DNA of 64,000 bases from NCBI RefSeq assembly GCF_008042035.1, contig NZ_RDBL01000002.1, positions 621,277 through 685,276 of the forward strand. The letters are read 5' to 3'. The notes beneath the pieces were generated by a model, which was not told where the DNA came from, made no database searches, and worked only from the letters and a program-made list of their open reading frames with translations. The first letter of the stretch is position 1. Each line of letters starts with the position of its first letter. The translations under genes were made by a program, and so were the position numbers. This DNA comes from Streptomyces sp. col6 (GTDB lineage Bacteria > Actinomycetota > Actinomycetes > Streptomycetales > Streptomycetaceae). Below, piece after piece: positions 18,370 through 25,722 of this stretch.

Positions 18370-19227
18370 TCAGCCGGTCGCGCTGGCCGGGAACGCGCCC
18401 GCCGCCCACGCCGTGGCGAGGAACCCGCCCCCCAGCTCCGTCAGCCTTGCCACACCCGGTCCGCCCAGGTGCTCGTACGGGCCCAGGTCCATCCGGTCCG
18501 TGGCCTCCTCCAGCCCCTTGCGCAGCTCGGCGCCCTCCTCGGTCAGCTCGCCCTCCGCCGTGAGCAGCCCGCGCTCGCGCAGCCGCTCCGACGCGGCCTC
18601 CCAGTCGGTGCGCCGCCAGCCGCGGGAGGCCAGCAGCCAGCCGATCGCCATGCCCTTGCCGGTGGCGGTGTGGCTGACCAGAGCCTCCAGCGGGTCGAGC
18701 TCCGCGGTGAGGAGCGCGGCGAGGTGGGCGTCGCCCCGGTGCTCGCGCAGCAGCGTCGCAGCGTGCCAGTACGCCAGGTGCGGTTCGTCCGGGACCGGCA
18801 GACCGGCGTGCGCCGCGTACAGCGGCCGGGCGTGCCGCGTGCAGCCCTCGGTGGCGCGCAGGGCGAGCTCCGCGGCCTCGGCCATCTCGGGGGAGGCGAT
18901 GATCTCCTCGCCGAGCAGCCGGCGCAGCGTCGCGTCGGCGGCGCGCAGCCGGGCGTCCAGGACCTTCGCGGGGGAGGCTATGTCCCAGATCGCGGGGACG
19001 TGCCGGGACACCAGCGCGTGGTTGAAGTTGTAGAAGGTCGCGGTCACCGTGTCGGCGCCGACCGCACCCATCGCGGCGGCGCGGGTGGCGAAGTAGACGG
19101 CGGAGGGGTCGTCGATGCCGATCCCGCCGAGCTCCTTGCCGAGGTCGGGGGAGAAGTAGAGCGAGGAGTGCAGCGGGTTCAGGGCGTTGTGGCAACGCCG
19201 CCCGGCACGGGGCGGGAGAGTACTCAT
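18370..19227 (-). CDS. SCO6745-family protein
   Basis: The 285-aa protein has the N-terminal signature RRCHNALNPLHSSLYFSP typical of the actinobacterial SCO6745 family. Predicted helices then run to a C-terminal winged-helix-like part (ASERLRERGLLTAEGELTEEGAELRKGLEEATD). No catalytic motif is recognised and the function is unknown. The ATG at 19227 has a weak ribosome site; a GTG three codons upstream is an alternative. A TetR-type dyad lies 12 bases upstream of the start. The 153-bp gap to tex holds nothing recognisable. Confidence 0.72.
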   Translation of the reverse strand: MSTLPPRAGRRCHNALNPLHSSLYFSPDLGKELGGIGIDDPSAVYFATRAAAMGAVGADTVTATFYNFNHALVSRHVPAIWDIASPAKVLDARLRAADATLRRLLGEEIIASPEMAEAAELALRATEGCTRHARPLYAAHAGLPVPDEPHLAYWHAATLLREHRGDAHLAALLTAELDPLEALVSHTATGKGMAIGWLLASRGWRRTDWEAASERLRERGLLTAEGELTEEGAELRKGLEEATDRMDLGPYEHLGGPGVARLTELGGGFLATAWAAGAFPASATG

Positions 19228-19238
19228 ACCCGGCACGT

Positions 19239-19254
19239 TACCGACTGGTTGGTA
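19239..19254. promoter_or_regulatory. 16-bp TetR-like dyad TACCGACTGGTTGGTA
   Basis: Six of eight positions pair in this dyad, which resembles TetR-family operators. It sits immediately upstream of the SCO6745-family start, with no TetR gene adjacent, so the regulator would act from elsewhere. Confidence 0.35.
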
Positions 19255-19362
19255 CGGACAGGAACCCCTGGGCCCACGTGAGCTGTGCCGCAGCGGGCGA
19301 TGGCAGGAAAGGTGGGGAACCCGTCATTGCGGCCATTCCCGCGACCGCCCAGGATGGCGGAC

Positions 19363-20328
19363 ATGAAGCAGCGATCCGTGCTCGTCGTCCTCTTCGACGG
19401 TATCCAGAGCCTCGACGTCACCGGCCCCATGGAGGTCTTCGCCGGGGCGTCCCGGTTCCCTGACGTCTCGTACGAGCTGCGCACCGCCTCGCCGGCCGGC
19501 GCCCCGGTCCGCACGTCCTGTGGCCTCACCCTGGTCCCCGACGGCAGCCTCGCCGACGCGCCGACGCCCCACACCCTCCTCGTCCCCGGCGGCTGGGGCA
19601 CCCGTGACCCCGACCCCGAACTCGTCCACTGGCTCCGCCTGCACGGGCCGCTGCCGGAGCGCCTGGTCTCCGTGTGCAGCGGGGCGCTGCTGCTCGCGGC
19701 GGCCGGACAACTGGACGGCCACCGGGCGACGACGCACTGGAACGTGTGCGAGAAGCTGGCCCGCGAACACCCGGCCGTCGAGGTCGACCCCGAGCCGATC
19801 TTCGTGCGCGACGGCAGGATCGCCACCTCCGCCGGGGTCACCGCGGGCATCGACCTCGCGCTGGCCCTGGTGGAGGAGGACCACGGACGGGACGTCGCCC
19901 TCACGGTCGCCCGGCACCTGGTCGTCTTCCTGCGCAGGCCGGGCAGCCAGTCCCAGTTCAGCGCACAGCTCAGCGCCCAGACGGCGCGCCGTGAACCGCT
20001 GCGCGACGTGCAGCACTGGATCACCGAGCACCCCGGAGCCGACCTCTCCGTCGAGGCCCTGGCCGCCCGCGCCCGCCTCTCGCCCCGCCACTTCGCCCGC
20101 GCCTTCCAGGCGGAGACGGGCACCACGCCCGGCCGGTACGTCGACCGGGTCCGCCTGGAACACGCCCGCCGGCTCCTGGAGGACACCGCCGACGGGGTAG
20201 CCCAGATCGCCCGCGGCTGCGGCTACGGCACCCCGGAGGCGATGCGCCGGGCCTTCATCAAGGCGCTCGGCGCGGGCCCCGCCGAATACCGCCGCCGCTT
20301 CGGCCCCCACACGGCCGACCACTCCTGA
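19363..20328 (+). CDS. GlxA-type regulator (DJ-1/PfpI domain plus AraC HTH)
   Basis: The 321-aa protein couples an N-terminal DJ-1/PfpI domain (VLFDGIQSLDVTGPMEVF; nucleophile-elbow-like Cys in VSVCSGALLLAAAG) to a C-terminal AraC domain (LSVEALAARARLSPRHFARAF and VAQIARGCGYGTPEAMRRAF). The ATG at 19363 follows AGGATGG; an ATG three codons earlier is possible. It lies 23 bases before a stand-alone DJ-1 gene, which is the likely regulatory target. This pairing is frequent in actinomycetes, but the effector is unknown. Confidence 0.88.
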   Translation: MKQRSVLVVLFDGIQSLDVTGPMEVFAGASRFPDVSYELRTASPAGAPVRTSCGLTLVPDGSLADAPTPHTLLVPGGWGTRDPDPELVHWLRLHGPLPERLVSVCSGALLLAAAGQLDGHRATTHWNVCEKLAREHPAVEVDPEPIFVRDGRIATSAGVTAGIDLALALVEEDHGRDVALTVARHLVVFLRRPGSQSQFSAQLSAQTARREPLRDVQHWITEHPGADLSVEALAARARLSPRHFARAFQAETGTTPGRYVDRVRLEHARRLLEDTADGVAQIARGCGYGTPEAMRRAFIKALGAGPAEYRRRFGPHTADHS

Positions 20329-20351
20329 CCCACCCGAGAGACAGGAAGTCC

Positions 20352-20987
20352 ATGCAGATCGCCATCGTCCTCTTCGACCGCTTCACCGCGCTGGACGCCG
20401 TCGGCACCTACGAGATCCTGTCCCGCACCCCGGGCGCCGAGACCGTCTTCGTCGCCGAACGGACGGGCGCCGTACGCAACGACAGCGGCAGCCTCGACCT
20501 GGCCGCCCACCGCACCTTCGACGAGGTCCCCGCCCCCGACCTGGTGATCGTCCCCGGCGGCCCCGGACAGCACCACCAGATGGAGAACGAGAACCTGCTC
20601 GGCTGGCTGCGCCGCGCGGACGAGTCCACCACCTGGACGACCTCCGTCTGCACCGGATCGCTGCTGCTGGCGGCGGCCGGGCTCCTGAAGGGGCGGCGCG
20701 CCACCTCGCACTGGCTCGCCCTGGACACGCTCAGGGACCACGGCGCCGAGCCCACCGGCGAACGCGTCGTCTTCGACGGCAAGTACGTCACCGCCGCCGG
20801 GGTCTCGTCCGGTATCGACATGGGCCTCACCCTGCTCGGCCGCATCGCCGGCGACCGCACCGCGCAGGCCGTACAGCTCCTGACGGAGTACGACCCCCAG
20901 CCGCCCTACGACGCGGGGTCGCCGGACAAGGCGCCGGCCGACCTGGTCGAGGAGTGGCGGGGCCGGAGCCGCTTCATCCTCCAGTAG
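20352..20987 (+). CDS. DJ-1/PfpI-family protein (isonitrile-hydratase-like)
   Basis: The 211-aa protein is a single DJ-1/PfpI domain. Key parts are IVLFDRFTALDAVGTYEIL, a Glu-rich start of the active site, LVIVPGGPG, the Cys elbow TSVCTGSLLLAAAG and TAAGVSSGIDMGL. These match the InhA/isonitrile-hydratase branch, which hydrates isonitriles, although other substrates are possible. GAGACAGGAAG precedes the ATG. It is translated right after the GlxA-type regulator. Its last 14 bases overlap the convergent crotonase gene. Confidence 0.85.
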   Translation: MQIAIVLFDRFTALDAVGTYEILSRTPGAETVFVAERTGAVRNDSGSLDLAAHRTFDEVPAPDLVIVPGGPGQHHQMENENLLGWLRRADESTTWTTSVCTGSLLLAAAGLLKGRRATSHWLALDTLRDHGAEPTGERVVFDGKYVTAAGVSSGIDMGLTLLGRIAGDRTAQAVQLLTEYDPQPPYDAGSPDKAPADLVEEWRGRSRFILQ

Positions 20988-21735
20988 GCGCCCAGGTGAA
21001 GCGGGGCGTACGGCGTTCCAGGAAGGCGGCGACACCCTCCGCGGTGTCGCCGCTGCCCCGTGCCTGCCCGGCCCAGTACGCGTCCCGGTCCTCACGCCCA
21101 ACTGCGAACTCCTTGGCCGCGGCCTGCGTCAGCCGGGACCGCGACACCAGGGTCCGTACGTACGCCCCGACCCGCTCGTCCAGCCCGGCGGCCGGCAGCA
21201 CCTCGTCCACCAGGCCGGTCCGCAGCGCCCGCTCCGTGTCGATCAGCTCACCGGAGAACAGCAGGTGCTTGGCCGTCGCGGGGCCCGTCAGGGCGGCCAG
21301 CCGGCGGGTGGACGGGGCGGGGTAGACGATCCCCAGTTTCGCCGGGGTGACCCCGAACAGGGCTCCCTCCGCCGCGAAGCGCAGATCGCAGGCGGCGGCG
21401 AGCTGGCTCCCGCCGCCCACGCAGTAGCCGCGCACCACCGCGAGCGTCGGCAGCGCGAACGCGGCCAGCGCCTCCTCGGCCGCCACGGCCAGGCTCTGCG
21501 GATCGCTCCCGGGGTCCCGCAGCGAGGAGATGTCCGCACCCGCGCAGAAGGTGTCGCCCGCGCCGGTCAGGACCAGGGCGCCCACCGAGGGATCGGCGGC
21601 CAGCTTCTCCAGCAGCACCGGAAGCGCCTGCCACATCGCGGCCGTCATCGCGTTGCGCTTGGCGGGGTTGCTGATGACGACGGTGGCGACGCCGTCGGCG
21701 ACGGTGTGCTCCAGGCGGGGTTCCGTACGGTCCAT
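20974..21735 (-). CDS. Enoyl-CoA hydratase/isomerase-family protein lacking both usual catalytic Glu
   Basis: The 253-aa protein has the crotonase fold, with oxyanion-hole segments FCAGADISSL (residues 63-72) and VRGYCVGGGSQLAAACD (101-117). In hydratases the two catalytic acids follow these loops. Here the positions hold Gln111 (SQL instead of cEL) and Ala132 (TPAKLG instead of PE..lG). Classical hydration is therefore unlikely; isomerase, hydrolase or decarboxylase chemistry, or a binding role, is possible. It is monocistronic and convergent with the DJ-1 gene by a 14-bp overlap. Confidence 0.85.
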   Translation of the reverse strand: MDRTEPRLEHTVADGVATVVISNPAKRNAMTAAMWQALPVLLEKLAADPSVGALVLTGAGDTFCAGADISSLRDPGSDPQSLAVAAEEALAAFALPTLAVVRGYCVGGGSQLAAACDLRFAAEGALFGVTPAKLGIVYPAPSTRRLAALTGPATAKHLLFSGELIDTERALRTGLVDEVLPAAGLDERVGAYVRTLVSRSRLTQAAAKEFAVGREDRDAYWAGQARGSGDTAEGVAAFLERRTPRFTWAPTGG

Positions 21736-21813
21736 GGCCGGATGCTATCCGTGGTGTTCGAACCTACGATCAAGAAGGGGGCGCCGAGCAGGCACGCACC
21801 CGAGGAGCCTCAC

Positions 21814-22449
21814 GTGGACGGTCCCGAACGCGAAGGCAGGAAGCTCCACCGCAGTTTCGGCGGTCTGGCCCTGCTCGGCATCCTGCTCGTCGTCGCCGGC
21901 CTGGTCGGGCTCGTCTACACCGGCGTGGCGACGCCGACCTCCATGATCCTTTTCGGCTGGCTGCTTCTCGTCGGCGGTCTGGTCGGCCTGGTCCACGCCG
22001 TGCAGTCGCGCGGCACCAGCTACTTCTGGCTGGGCGTCGTGGTCGCCGCGCTGAACATCGCCGCCGGGGTCGTCGTCATCCGCCACCCGCACGGCACCGC
22101 CGAGGCGCTGACCATGTTCGCCGCGCTCCTCTTCCTGACCGGCGGGGTCTTCCGGCTCGTGGGCAGCGTCGTGGTGCGCGGCCCGCAGTTCGGCTGGACG
22201 CTGCTCCAGGGCGCCTTCGGCCTGCTCCTCGGTCTGCTCGTACTCTTCGACTGGCCGCACAGCAGCCTCTACGTACTCGGCTGCTTCTTCTCGCTGGCCC
22301 TGCTCTTCGACGGGCTCGGGCTCATCGCCATCGGGATCGGCGGCCGGCGGATCGTCTCGATGGTCTCCGAGCAGATGACGGCGGGAGGGGACAAGGGAGA
22401 AGAGACGGACCCGCTCACCCAGGACAGTCAGAAGTGGTCCGAAACCTGA
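21814..22449 (+). CDS. HdeD-like/DUF308 integral membrane protein
   Basis: The 211-aa protein has six hydrophobic helices in three pairs, starting GGLALLGILLVVAGLVGLVYT, with repeated GLxLLxGxxxL patterns typical of DUF308/HdeD. A short acidic cytosolic tail (GDKGEETDPLTQDSQKWSET) ends it. The GTG at 21814 has GAGGAG 6 bases upstream; an earlier in-frame start would overlap the divergent crotonase gene. HdeD protects against acid stress in enteric bacteria, but the role of actinobacterial members is not established. Confidence 0.78.
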   Translation: MDGPEREGRKLHRSFGGLALLGILLVVAGLVGLVYTGVATPTSMILFGWLLLVGGLVGLVHAVQSRGTSYFWLGVVVAALNIAAGVVVIRHPHGTAEALTMFAALLFLTGGVFRLVGSVVVRGPQFGWTLLQGAFGLLLGLLVLFDWPHSSLYVLGCFFSLALLFDGLGLIAIGIGGRRIVSMVSEQMTAGGDKGEETDPLTQDSQKWSET

Positions 22450-22465
22450 CACTCCTGCGCGAATG

Positions 22466-22495
22466 AAGTCGAGTTCGGTCAATAGGTGTCGACTT
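22466..22495. promoter_or_regulatory. 30-bp dyad upstream of RsbW-like gene
   Basis: Perfect 7-bp arms AAGTCGA and TCGACTT are separated by 16 bases, about 90 bases before the ATG of the ATP-binding protein. A short palindrome GAAGTCACTTC follows at 22549-22559. Either may be an operator or mRNA hairpin; no sigma-factor consensus is clear. Confidence 0.3.
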
Positions 22496-22582
22496 GTGTT
22501 CAGTAGTGCGGACCGAAGTAACCTCGCCCGCCACCCTGTACTCGACGTGAAGTCACTTCGAGTGGAGAGCGGGTACCGGACT

Positions 22583-23041
22583 ATGGAGAGCCGCGGGAGT
22601 GTCCCCGCCCGGCCCGTGCCGTACGAAGGGGTCTGGCGTTTCACCGCTCCGGCCTCGGACGTCTCCGTACCCCAGGCCCGGCACGCCGTGCGCGATCTGC
22701 TGAAGCGCCAGAACGTACCGATCGACGACGACATCACCCAGGGCCTGCTGCTCATCGTCTCCGAGCTGGTCACCAACGCGGTGAAGCACGCGGCGCTGCT
22801 CTCGCCCGAGCTGGCCGTCGAGGTTGCCGTGGGCGAGGAATGGGTCAGGGTGTCCGTCGAGGACAACCACCCCTACCGCCCCACGGCGCTGGAGACCGAC
22901 CACGCGCAGACCGGCGGACGGGGCCTGCTGCTGGTCCGCGAGATCACCCGGGAAGCCGGCGGTACCTGCGACGTCGAGCACACCGCGGGCGGCGGGAAGG
23001 TCATCTGGGCGGCCCTGCCGCTCAGCAGCACCGCCCTCTGA
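22583..23041 (+). CDS. RsbW-like ATP-binding protein (anti-sigma-factor kinase type)
   Basis: The 152-aa protein is a single HATPase_c domain. The N-box is LLLIVSELVTNAVKHA (about residues 52-67), the G1 box is VEDNHPYRP and the G2 box GGRGLLLVREI. This is the compact form abundant in Streptomyces, related to the SpoIIAB/RsbW serine kinases that bind sigma or anti-anti-sigma factors. No partner gene is adjacent. A longer frame starts at 22463 but without a better ribosome site, and it would include the dyad upstream. Confidence 0.85.
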   Translation: MESRGSVPARPVPYEGVWRFTAPASDVSVPQARHAVRDLLKRQNVPIDDDITQGLLLIVSELVTNAVKHAALLSPELAVEVAVGEEWVRVSVEDNHPYRPTALETDHAQTGGRGLLLVREITREAGGTCDVEHTAGGGKVIWAALPLSSTAL

Positions 23042-23061
23042 CCCTGCCCGCCCGGGACCGC

Positions 23062-23655
23062 CTACCAGCCGGCGGCCGGTCCCGTCAGCTCGCGGATCGC
23101 GGGCCGGGCGGCGTCCAGCACGGTCATGAACCACGCCGAGAACGGCTCACGGGCATGCCGCTCGGCCAGCTCCCCGGCCGTCACGAAGGCCGTCCCGCCG
23201 ACCTCCTCCGGATCGGGCCGCAGCCGCTCCTGCGCCAGGCCCACGAAGAGGTGGTTGAACTCCTGCTCCACCAGGCCCGACGCCGGGTCCGGGTGGTTGT
23301 AGCGGACGGTGCCCGCCTCGGCCAGCAGCGAGGGCGAGAGCCCCAGCTCCTCGTACGTACGCCGGGCGGCGGCGGCGAAGGGCGCCTCGCCCGGGTAGGG
23401 GTGGCCGCAGCAGGTGTTGGACCAGACACCGGGGGAGTGGTACTTGCCGAGGGCGCGCTGCTGGAGCAGCAGCCGGCCCTGCTCGTCGAAGAGGAACACG
23501 GAGAACGCGCGGTGCAGCTGTCCGGGCGCCTGGTGGGCGGCGAGCTTCTCCGCCGTGCCGATGGTGGTGCCGTTCTCGTCGACCAGTTCGAGCATGATCG
23601 CTTCCGCTGTGCCGTTCGACGAGGTGTTCGCCGCGGTGACTGGTGTGGTCGGCAT
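23062..23655 (-). CDS. idi: Isopentenyl-diphosphate delta-isomerase, type I
   Basis: The 197-aa Nudix-fold protein shows QLHRAFSVFLFDEQGRLLLQQRA, the catalytic Cys and metal His in NTCCGHPYPGE, the Nudix-like AARRTYEELG and the second active-site Glu region EQEFNHLFVG. It converts IPP and DMAPP, which supplies prenyl donors. The start at 23655 follows GAAGG with six bases spacing. It ends 20 bases from the convergent RsbW-like gene. Its closeness to the hopanoid operon, 10 kb away, fits a local isoprenoid theme, although a separate promoter is needed. Confidence 0.92.
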   Translation of the reverse strand: MPTTPVTAANTSSNGTAEAIMLELVDENGTTIGTAEKLAAHQAPGQLHRAFSVFLFDEQGRLLLQQRALGKYHSPGVWSNTCCGHPYPGEAPFAAAARRTYEELGLSPSLLAEAGTVRYNHPDPASGLVEQEFNHLFVGLAQERLRPDPEEVGGTAFVTAGELAERHAREPFSAWFMTVLDAARPAIRELTGPAAGW

Positions 23656-23780
23656 ACCCATCCTTCGCTGTGGTTCCGGCCCCGTGCGCCGGTCCCGTCG
23701 AGTCTGCTCAAGTCTGCCGTACAAAAGCGGCTTGTCCGTACTTCGGGCCCTGGCATGTCCGCCCCCGCCCGACCGCCGTG

Positions 23781-24296
23781 TCAGACCCCGAACGCCTTCG
23801 GATACTCAATCGTGCCCCGCGCCACCGGCGCGGAATCATCGAGCACCAGCGCCATCATCGCCTCGTCCGGAACCTCGAAGGACGGCCGGATTCCGTACCG
23901 CGAGGCCGGTACGAAGCCGAACCTCGGGTAGTACGCGGCGTGGCCGAGCACCAGGACCAGGGCCTCCCCGCGCAGCCGGGCCGCGTCGAGCACGGCCCGG
24001 ATGACGGCGGAGCCCGCGCCCCGGCGCTGGTGCTCCGGGGCGGTGGCGACGGGGGCCAGCGCCAGGGCGGGCGCGTCCCCGACCCGGCAGCGCGTCAGCA
24101 GGGCGAACGCGGCGATGCTCCCGTCGGGCGACTCGGCGACGTGCGAGAGACCGGGCAGCCAGGCCGACTGGTCCGCGCGCAAGGCTTCCACGAGATCCGC
24201 CTCGGCCTCCGTGGGGAACGCGGCGGCGTTCACGGCGTGCACGGCGGAGATGTCGGCGGCCGTCTCGGGGCGGACGGGCCAGGTGCTGTCGGTCAA
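23781..24296 (-). CDS. GNAT-family N-acetyltransferase
   Basis: The 171-aa single-domain GNAT has the acetyl-CoA loop LAPVATAPEHQRRGAGSAVI (about residues 80-99) and the fold-ending motif GHAAYYPRFGFVPA. This matches the YhbS-type subgroup of predicted acetyltransferases. The TTG at 24296 has AGGG 8 bases upstream and gives the usual family N-terminus; an in-frame ATG 17 codons earlier lacks a site. The substrate is not indicated. Confidence 0.82.
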   Translation of the reverse strand: MTDSTWPVRPETAADISAVHAVNAAAFPTEAEADLVEALRADQSAWLPGLSHVAESPDGSIAAFALLTRCRVGDAPALALAPVATAPEHQRRGAGSAVIRAVLDAARLRGEALVLVLGHAAYYPRFGFVPASRYGIRPSFEVPDEAMMALVLDDSAPVARGTIEYPKAFGV

Positions 24297-24388
24297 CGTG
24301 AGGACCCTCGGATGGACGGACACCGGCCGTCGGGCCGGTCTGTACACGTCCGCGAAACCCTACACCTCGGGTCCCGAGGGCCCATGGG

Positions 24389-25330
24389 TCAGTGGCAGAG
24401 CTTCGCCTCGTGCTCCGCGTGCCCGCTCGGCTCCAGCTGGAAGGTGCAGTGCTCGACATCGAAGTGGTCGCCGACGCAGCCCTGGAGCTCGTGCAGCAGC
24501 TTCTCGTGACCGATCGAGTCCAGCAGGTCCTGCTGCACCACCACGTGGGCGGAGAGCACCGGCATGCCCGAGGTGATCGTCCACGCGTGCAGGTCGTGCA
24601 CGTCCAGCACCCCCGGCAGCGCCGTGATGTGGTCGCGCACCTCGCCCATGTCGACCCCCGGGGGCGCCGCCTCCAGGAGCACGTTCAGCGTCTCGCGCAG
24701 CAGCCGCACCGTACGCGGCACGATCATGAGGCCGATGACCAGCGAGGCGATGGGGTCCGCCGCCTGCCAGCCGGTCGCCATCACGATGCCCGCCGAGATC
24801 AGCACGGTCACCGACCCCAGCGTGTCCGCCAGCACCTCCAGATAGGCGCCGCGCACATTGAGGCTCTCCTGCTGCCCGCGCGTCAGGAGCGTCAGCGACA
24901 CCGCGTTCGCGACCAGACCCACCAGGGCGAAGGCGATCGTGAGCCCGCCCCGCGTCTCGGCCGGGTCGATGAACCTCTGCACCGCCTCGAAGAGCAGATA
25001 GCCGCCGACCCCCAGGAGCAGACAGCAGTTGGCCAGGGCGGCCAGGATCTCCGCACGGGCGTAGCCGAAGGTGCGGTTCGGTCCGGCCGGCCGGTTGGCG
25101 AAGTGGATCGCCAGCAGCGCCAGGCCGAGCCCGAGGGCGTCGGTCGCCATGTGGGCCGCGTCGGCGATCAGCGCGAGTGAGCCGGACAGCACGCCTCCGA
25201 CGATCTCCATGACCGTCACGGCCAGCGTGATGCACAGCGCGATGCGCAGCCGCCCCTTGTGCGCGGCGGCCGCCGTACCGGTGGGCACGGGCCCGCCGTG
25301 CACATGTCCGTGATCGTGCCCTGCCCCCAT
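24389..25330 (-). CDS. Cation diffusion facilitator transporter (ZitB/CzcD type)
   Basis: The 313-aa membrane protein begins with a His-rich tail (GHDHGHVHGG) and has six transmembrane helices and a cytosolic C-terminal domain with metal ligands (VLDVHDLHAWTITSG, HFDVEHCTFQLE). In helix 2 the site is H60xxxD64 (AHMATD). In helix 5 the usual His is replaced by Glu: E165xxxD169 (LEVLADTLGSV). CDF proteins export divalent metals by proton antiport; the Glu may alter metal choice. GGGAGG precedes the ATG. Confidence 0.9.
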   Translation of the reverse strand: MGAGHDHGHVHGGPVPTGTAAAAHKGRLRIALCITLAVTVMEIVGGVLSGSLALIADAAHMATDALGLGLALLAIHFANRPAGPNRTFGYARAEILAALANCCLLLGVGGYLLFEAVQRFIDPAETRGGLTIAFALVGLVANAVSLTLLTRGQQESLNVRGAYLEVLADTLGSVTVLISAGIVMATGWQAADPIASLVIGLMIVPRTVRLLRETLNVLLEAAPPGVDMGEVRDHITALPGVLDVHDLHAWTITSGMPVLSAHVVVQQDLLDSIGHEKLLHELQGCVGDHFDVEHCTFQLEPSGHAEHEAKLCH

Positions 25331-25391
25331 GGGGACGCCTCCCGGTCGTCTCGCGGACCCGGGCCTCCCCGGCCCGGACCCTGCCAGTGAA

Positions 25392-25409
25392 CTACGGGTG
25401 GGGGGTATC
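25392..25409 (-). promoter_or_regulatory. G-tract metal-sensor-like site (CsoR/RcnR type)
   Basis: On the plus strand the site reads CTACGGGTGGGGGGTATC: a TAC/GTA pair flanking a G-rich tract, as in CsoR/RcnR-family operators. It lies about 62-79 bases upstream of the CDF start, which would suit metal-responsive control. It could be chance in a GC-rich genome. Confidence 0.3.
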
Positions 25410-25442
25410 GGGCAACACGGCACTGAACACCGTTGTCATTGC

Positions 25443-25474
25443 CCCTGACCTGCGCAAACGAGTGCAGGTCAGGG
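25443..25474. other. 11-bp perfect inverted repeat
   Basis: CCCTGACCTGC and its complement flank a 10-base loop in the middle of the divergent intergenic region. As neither flanking gene ends here it is more likely an operator or a leader hairpin than a terminator. Confidence 0.4.
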
Positions 25475-25707
25475 CCGTGTCGCGGTACGGGGGCCGACCG
25501 GCCGGGAGGGCGGGCCCATCCGCTTTTTTGTCAGGCGAGGCGGCCATCGACGATGATGATCGCGGACGGCGCGCATGATCCGGCGTCGCCCGGAACGGAG
25601 CGCAAACGGGCAGTGAACTCGCGCTTCCGTTCATCCGATAGCCTCTGCCGACATGCCGCCGGCCGCTTCTGGCCGCACTGTCGCGTGCCGATCCGTGTCA
25701 GCACCCC

Positions 25708-25713
25708 AAGGAG
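25708..25713 (+). promoter_or_regulatory. Ribosome-binding site AAGGAG that fixes a CTG start
   Basis: AAGGAG lies 9 bases before CTG at 25723. A TGA stop at 25714-25716 is in frame immediately downstream of the site, so no ATG, GTG or TTG can serve until GTG at 25951, 76 codons later. Confidence 0.7.
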
Positions 25714-25722
25714 TGAGTTCGT

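Larger units (their letters stand above)
25331..25722. other. 392-bp intergenic region between CDF gene and glycopolymer cluster
   Basis: This non-coding region contains a G-tract site (25392-25409), a hairpin (25443-25474), a T-run near 25524 and the ribosome site at 25708. It must hold divergent promoters for the CDF gene and the CDP-alcohol phosphotransferase cluster. I see no convincing gene; the short frames on both strands have poor codon statistics. Confidence 0.6.

Noticed and set aside
16183..19281. A 1032-codon open frame on the plus strand across tex and the SCO6745-family gene
   Set aside because: It is antisense to well-supported genes, has no recognisable domain, and is rich in Arg/Gly/Pro/Val as expected for the complement of high-GC coding sequence.
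25331..25722. Small ORFs in the CDF/phosphotransferase intergenic region
   Set aside because: Frames on both strands lack ribosome sites and third-position GC bias, and overlap the probable operators and leader.
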